This document shows, one piece after another, positions 8,217 through 16,934 of a stretch of 64,000 nt of DNA (its first letter is position 1; the number at the start of each line of letters is the position of its first letter). The stretch lies in NCBI GenBank assembly GCA_033851955.1, contig JAWSVK010000004.1, forward strand, positions 29,380 to 93,379, written 5' to 3'. Position numbers and translations under genes: made by a program. The notes under the pieces are model-generated. The model was not told the DNA's origin, did no database searches, and saw only the letters and a list, made by a program, of their open reading frames with translations. The stretch comes from Profundibacter sp033851955. Lineage in GTDB: Bacteria; Pseudomonadota; Alphaproteobacteria; Rhodobacterales; Rhodobacteraceae.

Positions 8217-9167
8217 ATGACCAAACCACCGCTTACACTTTACCTTGCCGCCCCGCGCGGATTTTGCGCCGGCGTCGTGCGCGCCATTAAGGTTGTCGAA
8301 ATGGCGCTGCAAAAATGGGGCGCGCCAGTTTATGTGCGCCACGAAATCGTCCACAATAAATACGTGGTCGATGGGCTGCGCGACAAAGGTGCCGTGTTCG
8401 TTGAAGAACTGGATGATTGCCCTGATGATCGCCCTGTCATTTTTTCCGCCCATGGGGTGCCAAAATCTGTGCCTAATGCCGCAAAGTCCCGCAATATGAT
8501 CTATGTTGATGCCACTTGCCCGCTGGTGTCCAAAGTCCATATCGAGGCAGAGCGTCACTCGGAAAACGGGCTCCAAATGGTGATGATCGGCCACACCGGT
8601 CACCCCGAAACTGTCGGCACAATGGGGCAGCTGCCCGAGGGCGAAGTGCTACTGGTCGAGACCGCCGAAGATGTGGCCATCCTAGAAGTACGCGACCCCA
8701 ACAAGCTCGCTTATATCACCCAAACCACCCTGTCGATTGACGACACAGCCGGCATTGTTGCAGCCCTTTTGGCGCGCTACCCCGCCATTGTCGGCCCTCA
8801 CAAAGAAGACATTTGCTACGCCACCACCAACCGCCAAGAGGCCATGAAAGAAATCGCGCCGAAATCCGATGCGATTTTGGTGATTGGTGCGCCCAATTCG
8901 TCAAACACCAAACGGTTGGTCGAAGTTGGCGCGGCGGCAGGTTGTGCCTATTCGCAACTTGTCCAGCGGGCTGCTGACATTGATTGGCGGGCACTAGATG
9001 GGATCAAAACGCTGGGCCTGTCCGCAGGTGCATCCGCACCCGAAGTGTTGGTCAACGAGGTGATCGACGCCTTTCAGGCCCGTTTTGAGGTCAGCGTCGA
9101 ATATGTGGAAACCGCGCAGGAAAACATCGAGTTCAAAGTACCACGCATCCTGCGGGAACCTGCATGA
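8217..9167 (+). CDS. ispH: 4-hydroxy-3-methylbut-2-enyl diphosphate reductase
   Basis: IspH is the last enzyme of the MEP isoprenoid pathway and makes IPP and DMAPP with a 4Fe-4S cluster. The three cluster cysteines are seen in PRGFCAGV (near residue 14), DATCPLVSKVH (near 98) and EDICYATTNRQ (near 195). The substrate His lies in RHEIVHNKYV. The start MTKPPLTLYL at 8217 is chosen because an upstream in-frame Met would fall inside the preceding terminator and the homology begins right after 8217. The product is 316 residues. It overlaps the next gene by 4 bp. Confidence 0.97.
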   Translation: MTKPPLTLYLAAPRGFCAGVVRAIKVVEMALQKWGAPVYVRHEIVHNKYVVDGLRDKGAVFVEELDDCPDDRPVIFSAHGVPKSVPNAAKSRNMIYVDATCPLVSKVHIEAERHSENGLQMVMIGHTGHPETVGTMGQLPEGEVLLVETAEDVAILEVRDPNKLAYITQTTLSIDDTAGIVAALLARYPAIVGPHKEDICYATTNRQEAMKEIAPKSDAILVIGAPNSSNTKRLVEVGAAAGCAYSQLVQRAADIDWRALDGIKTLGLSAGASAPEVLVNEVIDAFQARFEVSVEYVETAQENIEFKVPRILREPA

Positions 9168-9757
9168 GCGTGGATGCCCGCACCATCCAAGTTTATGACG
9201 CCCGCGCCGCTGACTATAAACGCCTGACAGCCGAGCTGGATGGATACACCGAATTGGTCGCCTTTTGCGCGGCAATGCCAAAGGATGCGCATGTGTTGGA
9301 TCTTGGCTGTGGCCCTGGATTGTATGCCGTGTTTATGGCCCAACACGGTTGCAAAGTGGACGCCGTTGATGCTTCGGTTGAAATGGTCAAACTGGCGGAT
9401 CAACAGGTTGGCGTCACGGCCCGCCACGCCAGTTTCGACGACATTTCCGGTACGGCTGTCTACGACGGTGTCTGGGCAAACTTCAGCCTGCTGCATGCTC
9501 CGCGCGACGCTTTCCCCAACCATCTTGCCGCCCTGCATCGCGCCTGCAAAGCTGGCGCAAAATTTCATATCGGCATGAAAATAGGCTCTAATGCTGGCCG
9601 TGATGGCATTGACCGGATGTACACCTATTACCAAGAGGACGATTTATTGACCCATTTAACCACTGCGGGTTTCACCGTCGAAAATTGCAAACACGGCAAC
9701 AGTCCAGGTCTCAGCGGCGAGCCTGCGGATTGGATCTTGGTGTCAGCCCATGCCTGA
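9164..9757 (+). CDS. Class I SAM-dependent methyltransferase
   Basis: This 197-residue Rossmann methyltransferase has motif I DLGCGPGLYA near residue 46 and an acidic motif II (VDAVDAS) about 20 residues later. A WANFSLLHAP segment matches motif IV/post-motif of small-molecule methyltransferases. The substrate is unknown. It overlaps ispH by 4 bp and rnhA by 8 bp, so it is translated as part of the ispH-rnhA run. That linkage is positional and does not by itself imply a role in isoprenoid or RNA metabolism. Confidence 0.85.
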   Translation: MSVDARTIQVYDARAADYKRLTAELDGYTELVAFCAAMPKDAHVLDLGCGPGLYAVFMAQHGCKVDAVDASVEMVKLADQQVGVTARHASFDDISGTAVYDGVWANFSLLHAPRDAFPNHLAALHRACKAGAKFHIGMKIGSNAGRDGIDRMYTYYQEDDLLTHLTTAGFTVENCKHGNSPGLSGEPADWILVSAHA

Positions 9758-10205
9758 TTTATTTGTCTATACCGACGGCGCCTGTTCGGGCAATCCCGGT
9801 CCCGGCGGCTGGGGCGCACTGATGATTGCACGTGAGGGTAAAACGGTTCTAAAGGAACGCGAGCTTTGCGGCGGCGAGGAACACACCACCAATAACCGTA
9901 TGGAATTGCTGGGCGCAATTCACGCGCTTGAAGCCTTAGCGCGCCCCTCGATCCTGACCATCATCACCGATAGCGCCTATGTGAAAAACGGCGTGACCAC
10001 GTGGATCCACGGCTGGAAGCGCAACGGTTGGCGCACCTCGAACAAAAAGCCCGTGAAAAACGTCGAGCTGTGGCAGCGCATTGATGAGGCGCAAGCCCGT
10101 CACACGGTGACATGGGAATGGGTAAAGGGGCACGCGGGCCATCCCGAAAATGAACGTGCGGATGAGTTGGCGCGGGCAGGTATGGAGCCGTTTAAGACAA
10201 GTTAG
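9750..10205 (+). CDS. rnhA: Ribonuclease HI
   Basis: RNase HI degrades the RNA strand of RNA-DNA hybrids. The 151 residues carry the four catalytic acids in their usual contexts: YTDGACSGNPGPGGWG, TNNRMELLGAIHAL, IITDSAYVKNG and ERADELAR. The Lys/Trp-rich basic protrusion (WIHGWKRNGWRTSNKKPVKN) is also present. It is the third gene of the ispH run and overlaps the methyltransferase by 8 bp. Its stop faces the stop of the next minus-strand gene with only 3 bp between. Confidence 0.97.
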   Translation: MPDLFVYTDGACSGNPGPGGWGALMIAREGKTVLKERELCGGEEHTTNNRMELLGAIHALEALARPSILTIITDSAYVKNGVTTWIHGWKRNGWRTSNKKPVKNVELWQRIDEAQARHTVTWEWVKGHAGHPENERADELARAGMEPFKTS

Positions 10206-10208
10206 AAC

Positions 10209-10445
10209 CTATTTCTGAATGTAGGTGCGATAGACCCAAATTAGCGCCATCGCGCCCAGTACTGCGCCGACAAAGCCAAAGGCGATGCCTGTCAGCATCA
10301 GAATGAACCGCAGAAGCAGCCCGCCGATCAAAGCCCCGAAAATGCCGATCGCAACTGTGGTAACAACGTCCGTTTTCACATGCATCACCCGCGTGGCTAA
10401 AAAACCCGCAGCGGCACCGACTATGATCAAAAATATGAAAGGCAT
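10209..10445 (-). CDS. Small membrane protein of GlsB/YeaQ/YmgE type
   Basis: A 78-residue, almost wholly hydrophobic protein with three likely membrane segments (about residues 1-18, 27-48 and 50-72) and Gly-rich packing motifs (GAAAGFLA, IGIFGALIGGLL, GFVGAVLGAM). Size and pattern match the GlsB/YeaQ/YmgE (transglycosylase-associated) family of small stress-linked membrane proteins. The biochemical role is not established. Family assignment by pattern is moderate and membrane location is clear. Confidence 0.7.
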   Translation of the reverse strand: MPFIFLIIVGAAAGFLATRVMHVKTDVVTTVAIGIFGALIGGLLLRFILMLTGIAFGFVGAVLGAMALIWVYRTYIQK

Positions 10446-10470
10446 AGTCCCTATATAGGGCTTCCAATCC

Positions 10471-10531
10471 GCTCATCAAGCCTTACGGCTTTTTTCGCTC
10501 AGCGAAGAGCGCCCGTAAGGGGGCGATGAGC
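10471..10531. repeat. 61-bp imperfect palindrome downstream of fmt
   Basis: The outer arms GCTCATC and GATGAGC are perfect, followed inward by partly complementary CTTACGG/CCGTAAG blocks and an inner CGCTC-AGCGAA-GAGCG hairpin. The left half also contains AAGCC-TTAC-GGCTT followed by a T-run, which could act as a plus-strand terminator. It sits between two minus-strand genes (fmt stop at 10539 and small membrane gene start at 10445). It may be a terminator for fmt or a dispersed intergenic palindrome. Confidence 0.6.
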
Positions 10532-10538
10532 CACCGTC

Positions 10539-11438
10539 TTAAGTCAGCCGATCCGGCATTTCGAACCCGCGCAAAACCACTCCGGCATCCATCGGCCGCT
10601 TGCCTTGACGTTGCGCCTTTAGGATCTCAACAGCCCCCGCGCCACAAGCGATGCGAAAACCGCCCAACACTTGACCCGCGTCGCCCACACCTTCAATCAC
10701 ACGGCTTTCCAACAGCTTGATTCGCTCACCATTGATCTCACACCAAGCACCGGGAAACGGTGACAATCCACGGATCAACCGATCCACCTCAACCGCCGCA
10801 AACGTCCAATCCACCCGCGCCTCGGCCTTGTCGATCTTTTGGGCATAGGTCACGCCGTCATTTGATTGAATATGTGGCTCTAACTCGGCTAAATTGACTA
10901 AAGCATGCACAATTAACCGCGCGCCCAGCTCAGACAAGCGGTCATGTAAAATCGCGGTGGTATCCAGTGCCTCAATCGGCACAGACTGACGTATCAGCAC
11001 TGGTCCCGTATCCAAGCCTGCTTCCATTTGCATGATGCAAACGCCAGTTTCAGCATCCCCCGCCATAATCGCGCGGTGGATTGGCGCGGCTCCACGCCAA
11101 CGCGGCAATAGCGACGCGTGAATGTTCAAACAGCTCTGTTTTGGCGCATCCAAAACAGCTTGCGGCAGGATTAACCCATAGGCCACGACCACGGCCACAT
11201 CAGCGCCCAGCGCTGTAAATTTTGCCTGCTCAGCCTCGCCTTTCAACGAAACCGGATAGCGCACCTGCAAGCCCAATGCTTCGGCACGTGCCTGCACCGG
11301 ACTTGGGCGGTCTTTCTTGCCGCGGCCCGCTGGGCGCGGCGGCTGGCAATAAACGCAAATCACATCGTGACCCGCCTCAACCAAAGCATCCAACACCGGT
11401 ACCGAAAAATCCGGTGTGCCCATAAACACGATCTTCAT
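10539..11438 (-). CDS. fmt: Methionyl-tRNA formyltransferase
   Basis: Fmt formylates Met-tRNAi for translation initiation using 10-formyl-THF. The 299-residue protein starts MKIVFMGTPDFSVPVLDAL and has the catalytic Asn/His region SCLNIHASLLPRWRGAAPI near residue 105. A conserved METGLDTGPVL-like segment (MEAGLDTGPVLIRQ) follows, then the C-terminal OB domain. Its start overlaps the stop of the deformylase-like gene by 4 bp, forming def-def'-fmt. The order couples formylation and deformylation of the initiator Met. Confidence 0.97.
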   Translation of the reverse strand: MKIVFMGTPDFSVPVLDALVEAGHDVICVYCQPPRPAGRGKKDRPSPVQARAEALGLQVRYPVSLKGEAEQAKFTALGADVAVVVAYGLILPQAVLDAPKQSCLNIHASLLPRWRGAAPIHRAIMAGDAETGVCIMQMEAGLDTGPVLIRQSVPIEALDTTAILHDRLSELGARLIVHALVNLAELEPHIQSNDGVTYAQKIDKAEARVDWTFAAVEVDRLIRGLSPFPGAWCEINGERIKLLESRVIEGVGDAGQVLGGFRIACGAGAVEILKAQRQGKRPMDAGVVLRGFEMPDRLT

Positions 11439-11929
11439 TTCGCCCCCTTGCGAAATTTCCGCAGCAACATATCGCGCTTTACCTTGGACAGTTTGTCAAA
11501 AAACATCCGCCCATTCAGATGATCAATTTGGTGCTGAACCGATGTGGCCCAAAGCCCGACGAACTCTCGTTCTTCAACCTCGCCGCTCACATTCAAAAAC
11601 TGAACCGTCACCGCACGCGGCCGCCTAATCGTCGCCGAAAACCCGGGCAGATTTGGGCTGGCCTCATCGTGTTCACGCAGCTTAACCGATGCATGCAACA
11701 CAACAGGGTTGCCCATCAACACCGCTTGCCCACGAGCCTCGGAAGCATCCAAAACCGCCAACCGCTGCATCACCCCGATCTGGGGTGCGGCCAAACCAAC
11801 ACCAGGCATGGCCTCCATCGTTTCAACCATATCAGCCCAGATTTCGCGAGTTGCTTCATCCACCGAAACAATCGGCACGCAGACTGTTTTCAACCGTTTA
11901 TCAGGAAATGGCACAAAGGCGCGGATCAT
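11435..11929 (-). CDS. Peptide-deformylase-like protein with degenerate active site
   Basis: The 164-residue product has the PDF fold, with motif 1 intact (GVGLAAPQIG near residue 44). The two metal-site motifs are altered. The EGCLS box is replaced by SPNLPGF, so the metal-binding Cys is missing. The HEIDH helix reads HQIDH, so the catalytic Glu is Gln. These changes are seen directly; loss of classic deformylase activity is inferred from the known roles of those residues. It overlaps both def and fmt by 4 bp. It may be a regulator, a ribosome-binding partner or an enzyme with another substrate. Confidence 0.85.
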   Translation of the reverse strand: MIRAFVPFPDKRLKTVCVPIVSVDEATREIWADMVETMEAMPGVGLAAPQIGVMQRLAVLDASEARGQAVLMGNPVVLHASVKLREHDEASPNLPGFSATIRRPRAVTVQFLNVSGEVEEREFVGLWATSVQHQIDHLNGRMFFDKLSKVKRDMLLRKFRKGAK

Positions 11930-12447
11930 GCCCGCGCCCGCTCGCGTTTCAGTTTAACCATCTTGCGAGTGATCATCTGACGGCGCAGCGGTTTGAGATA
12001 ATCAATGAACAGCTTGCCGTTCAGATGATCAATTTCGTGCTGTACACAGGTCGCCCAAAGCGCATCGAATTTGGCCTCGCAGGCTGCGCCGTCGATGTCA
12101 GTCCACTTGACCATCACCTCAGCGGGCCGCTCCACTTCGCCGTATTGTTCGGGGATCGACAGACAACCCTCGTCATAAATATTCAACCCCTCCGAGGACC
12201 AAATCACCTCGGGGTTAAACAACGCCATCGGCTGCGGATCGGCACCTTCTTCTTTGACACAATCCATCACAATTAGGCGCTTCAAAATGCCCAACTGCGG
12301 CGCCGCCAAGCCAATGCCCGGCGCATCATACATGGTTTCCAACATGTCGCTCGCCAATTTGCGCATTTCATCATCCACACCCTCAACAGGTGCGGCCACC
12401 TTTTTCAGGCGCGGGTCGGGGTGGATCAGGATCGGTCTAATGCTCAT
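11926..12447 (-). CDS. def: Peptide deformylase
   Basis: Def removes the N-formyl group from nascent proteins. All three motifs are canonical: GIGLAAPQLG, EGCLSIPEQYG and QHEIDHLNG, supplying the Cys and two His metal ligands and the catalytic Glu. The start MSIRPILIHPDPRLKK at 12447 is chosen because homology to the family begins there; an upstream in-frame extension of 27 codons looks non-coding. The product is 173 residues, the usual length. It precedes the degenerate paralogue and fmt, each with 4-bp overlaps. Confidence 0.96.
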   Translation of the reverse strand: MSIRPILIHPDPRLKKVAAPVEGVDDEMRKLASDMLETMYDAPGIGLAAPQLGILKRLIVMDCVKEEGADPQPMALFNPEVIWSSEGLNIYDEGCLSIPEQYGEVERPAEVMVKWTDIDGAACEAKFDALWATCVQHEIDHLNGKLFIDYLKPLRRQMITRKMVKLKRERARA

Positions 12448-12544
12448 AGGGGTCATGTAAGACATGATCCCCCGCGCTGCAACGCCCTTGCATCTGCAAA
12501 TCCTATTGGTAACGTGGCGACAAACCAATTTAGGGGCAAATCAC

Positions 12545-13717
12545 ATGAACTTTGACGAAATGATCGACCGCCGGAACACCCATTGCGCCAAATGGGATAT
12601 GATGGAACCGATTTACGGCGTTCCACGCGACACAGGCATCGCCATGTGGGTTGCCGATATGGATTTCCGTCCACCAGCCTGCGTGCAAAATGCGCTGCAA
12701 AACATGTTGGATCACGGCGTTTACGGCTATTTCGGCGATGACGGTGCCTATAAATCAGCGATCCAGTGGTGGATGAAAAATCGCCACGGCTGGGAGGTGG
12801 ACTCCGACGCGATTTTCACCACTCACGGGTTGGTCAACGGCACCGCACTATGTGTCGATGCCTTTACAGATGCAGGCGACGGCGTCATCCTGTTCACCCC
12901 CGTTTATCACGCCTTTGCCCGCGTGATCAAAGCCGCAGGGCGCATTGTGGTTGAATGCCCACTGGTCAATAACGACGGCCGCTTTGAGATGAATTTCGAC
13001 GCCTATGACGCACAAATGACAGGTGCCGAGAAAATGGTGATCCTCTGCTCGCCGCACAACCCGGGCGGCCGCGTTTGGACCCGAGATGAATTGCAAGGCG
13101 TGGCCAATTTTGCCAAACGTCATGATTTGGTTTTGGTCAGTGATGAAATTCACCATGACTTGGTGTTTGGTGACAATAAGCACACCGTCATGCCACTGGT
13201 TGACCCATCTGTAGCGGACCGTTTGGTGATGATGACGGCTGTGACAAAAACATTCAACATTGCGGGCGCCCACACGGGAAATGTCATCATCCATGATACA
13301 GTTTTGCGGGCCAAGTTCAGTGCGACCATGGCTGCCCTTGGCTTGTCGCCCAACTCGTTTGGTCTATTCATGACCACGGCGGCCTATTCACCGGAAGGGG
13401 CTGCATGGGTCGATGAATTGAATGCCTACCTAACCGAGAACCGCCGCATCTTTGATGAGGGCATCAATGCAATCCCCGGCCTGAAATCGATGAACCTAGA
13501 GGCCACTTATTTGGCGTGGGTCGATTTTTCAGGCACTGGTATGTCGCGGTCCGAATACGAAACGCGGGTCGAAAAAACCGCAAAAATCGCGGTGAACCAC
13601 GGCGGCACTTTTGGCACCGGCGGCGAAGAATTTTTGCGCTTTAACATCGCCACGCCACGCGCGTTGGTTGTCGAGGCCGTTGACCGGTTGCAAAAAGCAT
13701 TCGCTGACCTGCAATGA
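12545..13717 (+). CDS. PatB/MalY-type PLP aminotransferase (putative C-S lyase)
   Basis: This 390-residue fold-type I PLP enzyme starts MNFDEMIDRRNTHCAKWD, the usual start of the MalY/PatB subgroup, and shows MWVADMDF near residue 39. The PLP-binding Asp lies in SDEIHHDLVF and the Schiff-base Lys in TAVTKTFNIAGAH near residue 236. Family members cleave cystathionine or other cysteine conjugates, releasing a thiol, pyruvate and ammonia. Exact substrate is uncertain. The start at 12545 is used rather than an in-frame upstream Met, because homology begins there. It is divergent from def. Confidence 0.9.
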   Translation: MNFDEMIDRRNTHCAKWDMMEPIYGVPRDTGIAMWVADMDFRPPACVQNALQNMLDHGVYGYFGDDGAYKSAIQWWMKNRHGWEVDSDAIFTTHGLVNGTALCVDAFTDAGDGVILFTPVYHAFARVIKAAGRIVVECPLVNNDGRFEMNFDAYDAQMTGAEKMVILCSPHNPGGRVWTRDELQGVANFAKRHDLVLVSDEIHHDLVFGDNKHTVMPLVDPSVADRLVMMTAVTKTFNIAGAHTGNVIIHDTVLRAKFSATMAALGLSPNSFGLFMTTAAYSPEGAAWVDELNAYLTENRRIFDEGINAIPGLKSMNLEATYLAWVDFSGTGMSRSEYETRVEKTAKIAVNHGGTFGTGGEEFLRFNIATPRALVVEAVDRLQKAFADLQ

Positions 13718-14306
13718 TGCCTGCGCTGCGATGGCTATCTCGACGGGCGTTTTTTTGTTTGTTGGGGTGGCGACATTTGCACCATAGGATCGTTTCGCAC
13801 CCTAACCACACTGCCACTGCTGGCCCAGTTAAGCGAACATAACGAACACATAATGATTAAAAAGCCTGCCCACCAACTGATCGGTGTTAAAAACACGGTA
13901 CCCATACACACTCGCTGCCCTGCAATCTCCTTAACATTAGTGGTGTTCAAAAACGGATCATCGACCTTTTGAGGCAGGTTGAGGGTGGTGCACCAGGTCC
14001 AGGACTGTGCCGAGAACATGAGATGCCCTAATCGGCAGGTGTTGCGTGGCAATGTCCGAGAAGGGGCAACGCTAGCTTTTACAAATGGTGGGCAAAGTTT
14101 AGCGGTATGGACGCGTCTCTGATTTCCGAGATGAGCATGCAGAACGATCTGTTGGAGGAAGCCCTCGGAAGAAAGCGTTGAGGCCATCTCGGCGGCGAGA
14201 GATCGCTATGAACATAGTTGCTAGGCCTGGTGGTGTCAGCACTGCACCTACATGCTGCACGTTCTAAATCGGTAATATCCACCATCGCCCCAGCCCCTTT
14301 TTGATC

Positions 14307-14320
14307 TTTGCAACAGAACC
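14307..14320 (-). repeat. IS6-family-like terminal inverted repeat
   Basis: On the minus strand the bases read GGTTCTGTTGCAAA, which matches the 14-bp end of several IS6-family elements as I remember them (IS257/IS1216 group). No partner end and no transposase remnant could be recognised nearby, so this would be an orphan end. A chance match is possible. Confidence 0.35.
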
Positions 14321-14353
14321 AAATTGGTATGGCGAGCCAGGGCCAAATTGGTA
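14318..14353. promoter_or_regulatory. Pair of CCAAATTGGTA repeats (operator-like)
   Basis: ACCAAATTGGT (14318-14328) is a palindrome with 5-bp arms. A second copy, CCAAATTGGTA, follows at 14343-14353, 24 bp downstream of the first. TTGGT-N-ACCAA-like sites are typical of GntR/FadR-type regulators. No adjacent intact gene uses them: tctC ends at 14425 and nothing convincing starts on the minus strand. They may be the remaining operator of a deleted gene. Confidence 0.35.
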
Positions 14354-14424
14354 AAGTGTTAGGGCGCAGGTCAGTTTCAGTAGTGCTAAATGGCGGCACG
14401 TGTTAGCCGTGCCGCCGTTATTTG

Positions 14425-15390
14425 CTATCGCGGTTCGACACCCGCTTTGCGATAGATTTCACCGTATTCTTTGTAAGTGCGCATCATCTCGCCTTTGGCG
14501 GCTTCTGAATTCAAATACATAATAGGAATATTCGCCGTTCCTGTGATTTTGATGAAGGTCTCGTCCGTTTCGGCATTTGCCAAAGCTGTGGATAAACGTT
14601 TCACGATCGCCGCAGGCGTACCTTTGGGCAGCATTAACCCCGCCCGCCCGTCCATGCTCAGTGCATAGCCGTATTCGTCGATTGATTTCACGTCAGGCCA
14701 AGAAGGTTGTCGAAATGTTGTCAGGACAGCGAGCGTCTTAATGTCATCTGGATATTTCGCGTGAATCCCGCCGGACATCGCCATGACGGCCTGTTTGCCG
14801 AGAATTGCGTTGATCATTTCTCCGCCGCCTTTGACGGGCATAAAGTTCGCATCTAACCCCTCTTTTTTGGCGATTTCGGACATGATCATCCGCGCACCCG
14901 GACTGAGCGTGGCATAGTTGAAACCAGGGTTTTCTTTGGCCCATTTCACGAAACCGTCAAGGTCATCAAAAGGCGCGTCCTTTTGGGTGATCAATCCGGC
15001 CTGATAGACGGTTATAAATCCGCCCCATTCGAAATCGTCGGGCGTAAAGGTGATCCGTTTCATCAAGAACGGAGCGTTGTTGACGACCGAATTGGCGTGA
15101 AACATGATGGTGTACCCATCCGGTGTCGCCTGGGTCAGTGTTTTCGCTGCAACACCACCACCTGCACCGGGTTTGTTGACGACATTGATCGGCTGACCAA
15201 GAGCGTCGGACATGACTTTGGCGGCTGCACGTGCCACCAAATCCGTCTGGCCACCGGCATTATATCCGACCAGCATGGTGATTGGTTTGGTCGGATAGTC
15301 CTGCGCAAAGGCCGCGCCTGTCAATCCGGAAAGGCCAAGGGTCAGGGCCGCAATAGCTGCGGCGATTGTACGTCTGTTAAGATGTTTCAC
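14425..15390 (-). CDS. tctC: Tripartite tricarboxylate transporter substrate-binding protein (TctC/Bug)
   Basis: This periplasmic binding protein of a TTT importer has 321 residues. A signal peptide (residues 1-29, ending GAAFA) is followed by YPTKPITMLVGYNAGGQTD and NKPGAGGGVAA, hallmarks of the Bug/TctC family. Members bind di- and tricarboxylates and other organic acids; the ligand here is unknown. The start overlaps the end of tctA by 14 bp. The order tctB-tctA-tctC differs from the classical tctCBA but is common. Confidence 0.92.
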   Translation of the reverse strand: MKHLNRRTIAAAIAALTLGLSGLTGAAFAQDYPTKPITMLVGYNAGGQTDLVARAAAKVMSDALGQPINVVNKPGAGGGVAAKTLTQATPDGYTIMFHANSVVNNAPFLMKRITFTPDDFEWGGFITVYQAGLITQKDAPFDDLDGFVKWAKENPGFNYATLSPGARMIMSEIAKKEGLDANFMPVKGGGEMINAILGKQAVMAMSGGIHAKYPDDIKTLAVLTTFRQPSWPDVKSIDEYGYALSMDGRAGLMLPKGTPAAIVKRLSTALANAETDETFIKITGTANIPIMYLNSEAAKGEMMRTYKEYGEIYRKAGVEPR

Positions 15391-16933
15391 GATTTCCTCC
15401 TGTCGTGGTGTTGGTCCCGGCCGTTTGGTCCGGGAGGGAATTGATATTGCGCGTGCGGCTTCGGGCTAAAACCACGAGGATCACCGCCGTCAGCGCTACA
15501 AAAACAAGTGCAATGGGATGGTCGAGTAGCCCGACCCATCTGTGATCAAGGATCTGAAGCGACTGGCGAAAGGACAGCTCCGCACTTGGCCCGATGACAT
15601 AACCGATCAGGAAAGTGACAAAGGAAAAGTCGAGTTTTTTGGCTAGGAATCCGAAGACTGTGAAGGCCAGCATGATGTAGATGGCAAAGATGCTGCCAGT
15701 TTCCATGTACGCCCCTATGCAGCACAGAAATAGGACACAGGGGATAATGAGCCGGATCGGAACTTTTGTTACCTGCGCGAACAGGCGCTGGCCAGTATAG
15801 CCGATTATCAAGAGGATAAAGCTGGCGCAAAGCATCGAAGCATAAACAGCCGCAACCATTTCAGGTTGCTCTTGAAACATTCGTGGGCCTGGCGTCAGCC
15901 CGTGCAGGACAAAGGCGGCAATCAGGATCGCGGCGATAACACTTCCCGGTATGCCGAGCGCGAAAAGCGGTACAAAACTGGCCGGTACAACTGCATTGTC
16001 CGCGCTTTCCGCTGCAGCGATGCCTTCGATCCGACCGGTGCCGAACTCTTCTGGGAAATCCGAAGCGCGGCGCGTCGCGCCATAGGACAAAAACGATCCT
16101 ACACTTGCGCCAAGCCCCGGCAGAACCCCAACAATGGATCCTATCAACGTGCCGCGTAGGATCGGCGCAAAACACCGCTTCCAGTCAGACCACAAGACAA
16201 CGCGGTCTTCTGGTTTCGTGCTCTCAACGATCTGTGCAGTTTCCTTATCCAGTTGCCGCATGTTGCCGGCCTGAACAACCATTTCGGCCACGGCGAGCAT
16301 CCCAATCGCTATCGGCACCAAGGGAAGCCCGTCGTCGAGTTCTAACAAACCAAAAGTCATTCGGGGAATGAAGGTTTCAGTTTCCATACCAACCGTGGCG
16401 AACAGAATGCCAAAGGCGCCCGCGATGAGCCCCTTGATCAATGACTTGCCCGACAACCCGCCGATAAAGGTCATGGAAAAGATCAGGATCGCGCACAGCT
16501 CAACCGGTCCGATCAAAAGGGCATAGCGCGCCATTGGAGCGGCCAAACAGATCAGAACCACCGTGGATATTAAGTCACCGATGACCGAGGCAAACAGCCC
16601 CATTTTCAGGGCTTTCTGCGCTTTTCCCTGCCGCGCCATCGGATACCCATCAAGGGCAGTTGGGGCCGACGAAGGTTCGCCTGGGGTGTTTAGCAGGATG
16701 GCGGATACCGCGCTGCCTGCGGCCGACCCCTTGGCTATACCGATCAGCATTGCGATGGCGGCGACGGGCTCAAGATAGAATGTCAGAGGGATGGATACGG
16801 CAATACCCGTGGCTTTTCCCAGCCCAGGAAGGACACCCAATACATAGCCAATCGTTACGCCTACACAAATCCAGAGGATGGTATAGACGTTCAAAACGTC
16901 AGCGAAACCGTTGATCAATGCTTGCATGGCCAT
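15377..16933 (-). CDS. tctA: Tripartite tricarboxylate transporter large permease (TctA)
   Basis: The large membrane subunit of a TTT transporter is 518 residues long with about a dozen hydrophobic segments. Family motifs are seen: GVLPGLGKATGIAVSIPLTF near residue 33 and, near residue 95, a block ending TPGEPSSAPTALDGYPMARQG. A second GVLPGLGASVGSFLSYG appears after residue 265, reflecting the internal duplication of the family. It lies 1 bp after tctB and overlaps tctC, so the three subunits form one operon. Confidence 0.94.
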   Translation of the reverse strand: MAMQALINGFADVLNVYTILWICVGVTIGYVLGVLPGLGKATGIAVSIPLTFYLEPVAAIAMLIGIAKGSAAGSAVSAILLNTPGEPSSAPTALDGYPMARQGKAQKALKMGLFASVIGDLISTVVLICLAAPMARYALLIGPVELCAILIFSMTFIGGLSGKSLIKGLIAGAFGILFATVGMETETFIPRMTFGLLELDDGLPLVPIAIGMLAVAEMVVQAGNMRQLDKETAQIVESTKPEDRVVLWSDWKRCFAPILRGTLIGSIVGVLPGLGASVGSFLSYGATRRASDFPEEFGTGRIEGIAAAESADNAVVPASFVPLFALGIPGSVIAAILIAAFVLHGLTPGPRMFQEQPEMVAAVYASMLCASFILLIIGYTGQRLFAQVTKVPIRLIIPCVLFLCCIGAYMETGSIFAIYIMLAFTVFGFLAKKLDFSFVTFLIGYVIGPSAELSFRQSLQILDHRWVGLLDHPIALVFVALTAVILVVLARSRTRNINSLPDQTAGTNTTTGGNRETS

Positions 16934-16934
16934 T

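Larger units (their letters stand above)
13718..14424. other. 707-bp gap with no recognisable gene
   Basis: Open frames here (for example minus-strand frames around 13735-14187 and 14079-14399) match no family I recognise, overlap each other and look like decayed sequence. Two features stand out at the right end: a 14-bp IS6-type terminal-repeat-like sequence and a pair of CCAAATTGGTA repeats (separate entries). The gap separates the housekeeping block from the first transport block and may be the scar of lost genes. Confidence 0.5.

Noticed and set aside
13735..14399. Two overlapping minus-strand open frames as genes
   Set aside because: Composition is not protein-like, they overlap each other in different frames, and no family is recognised.
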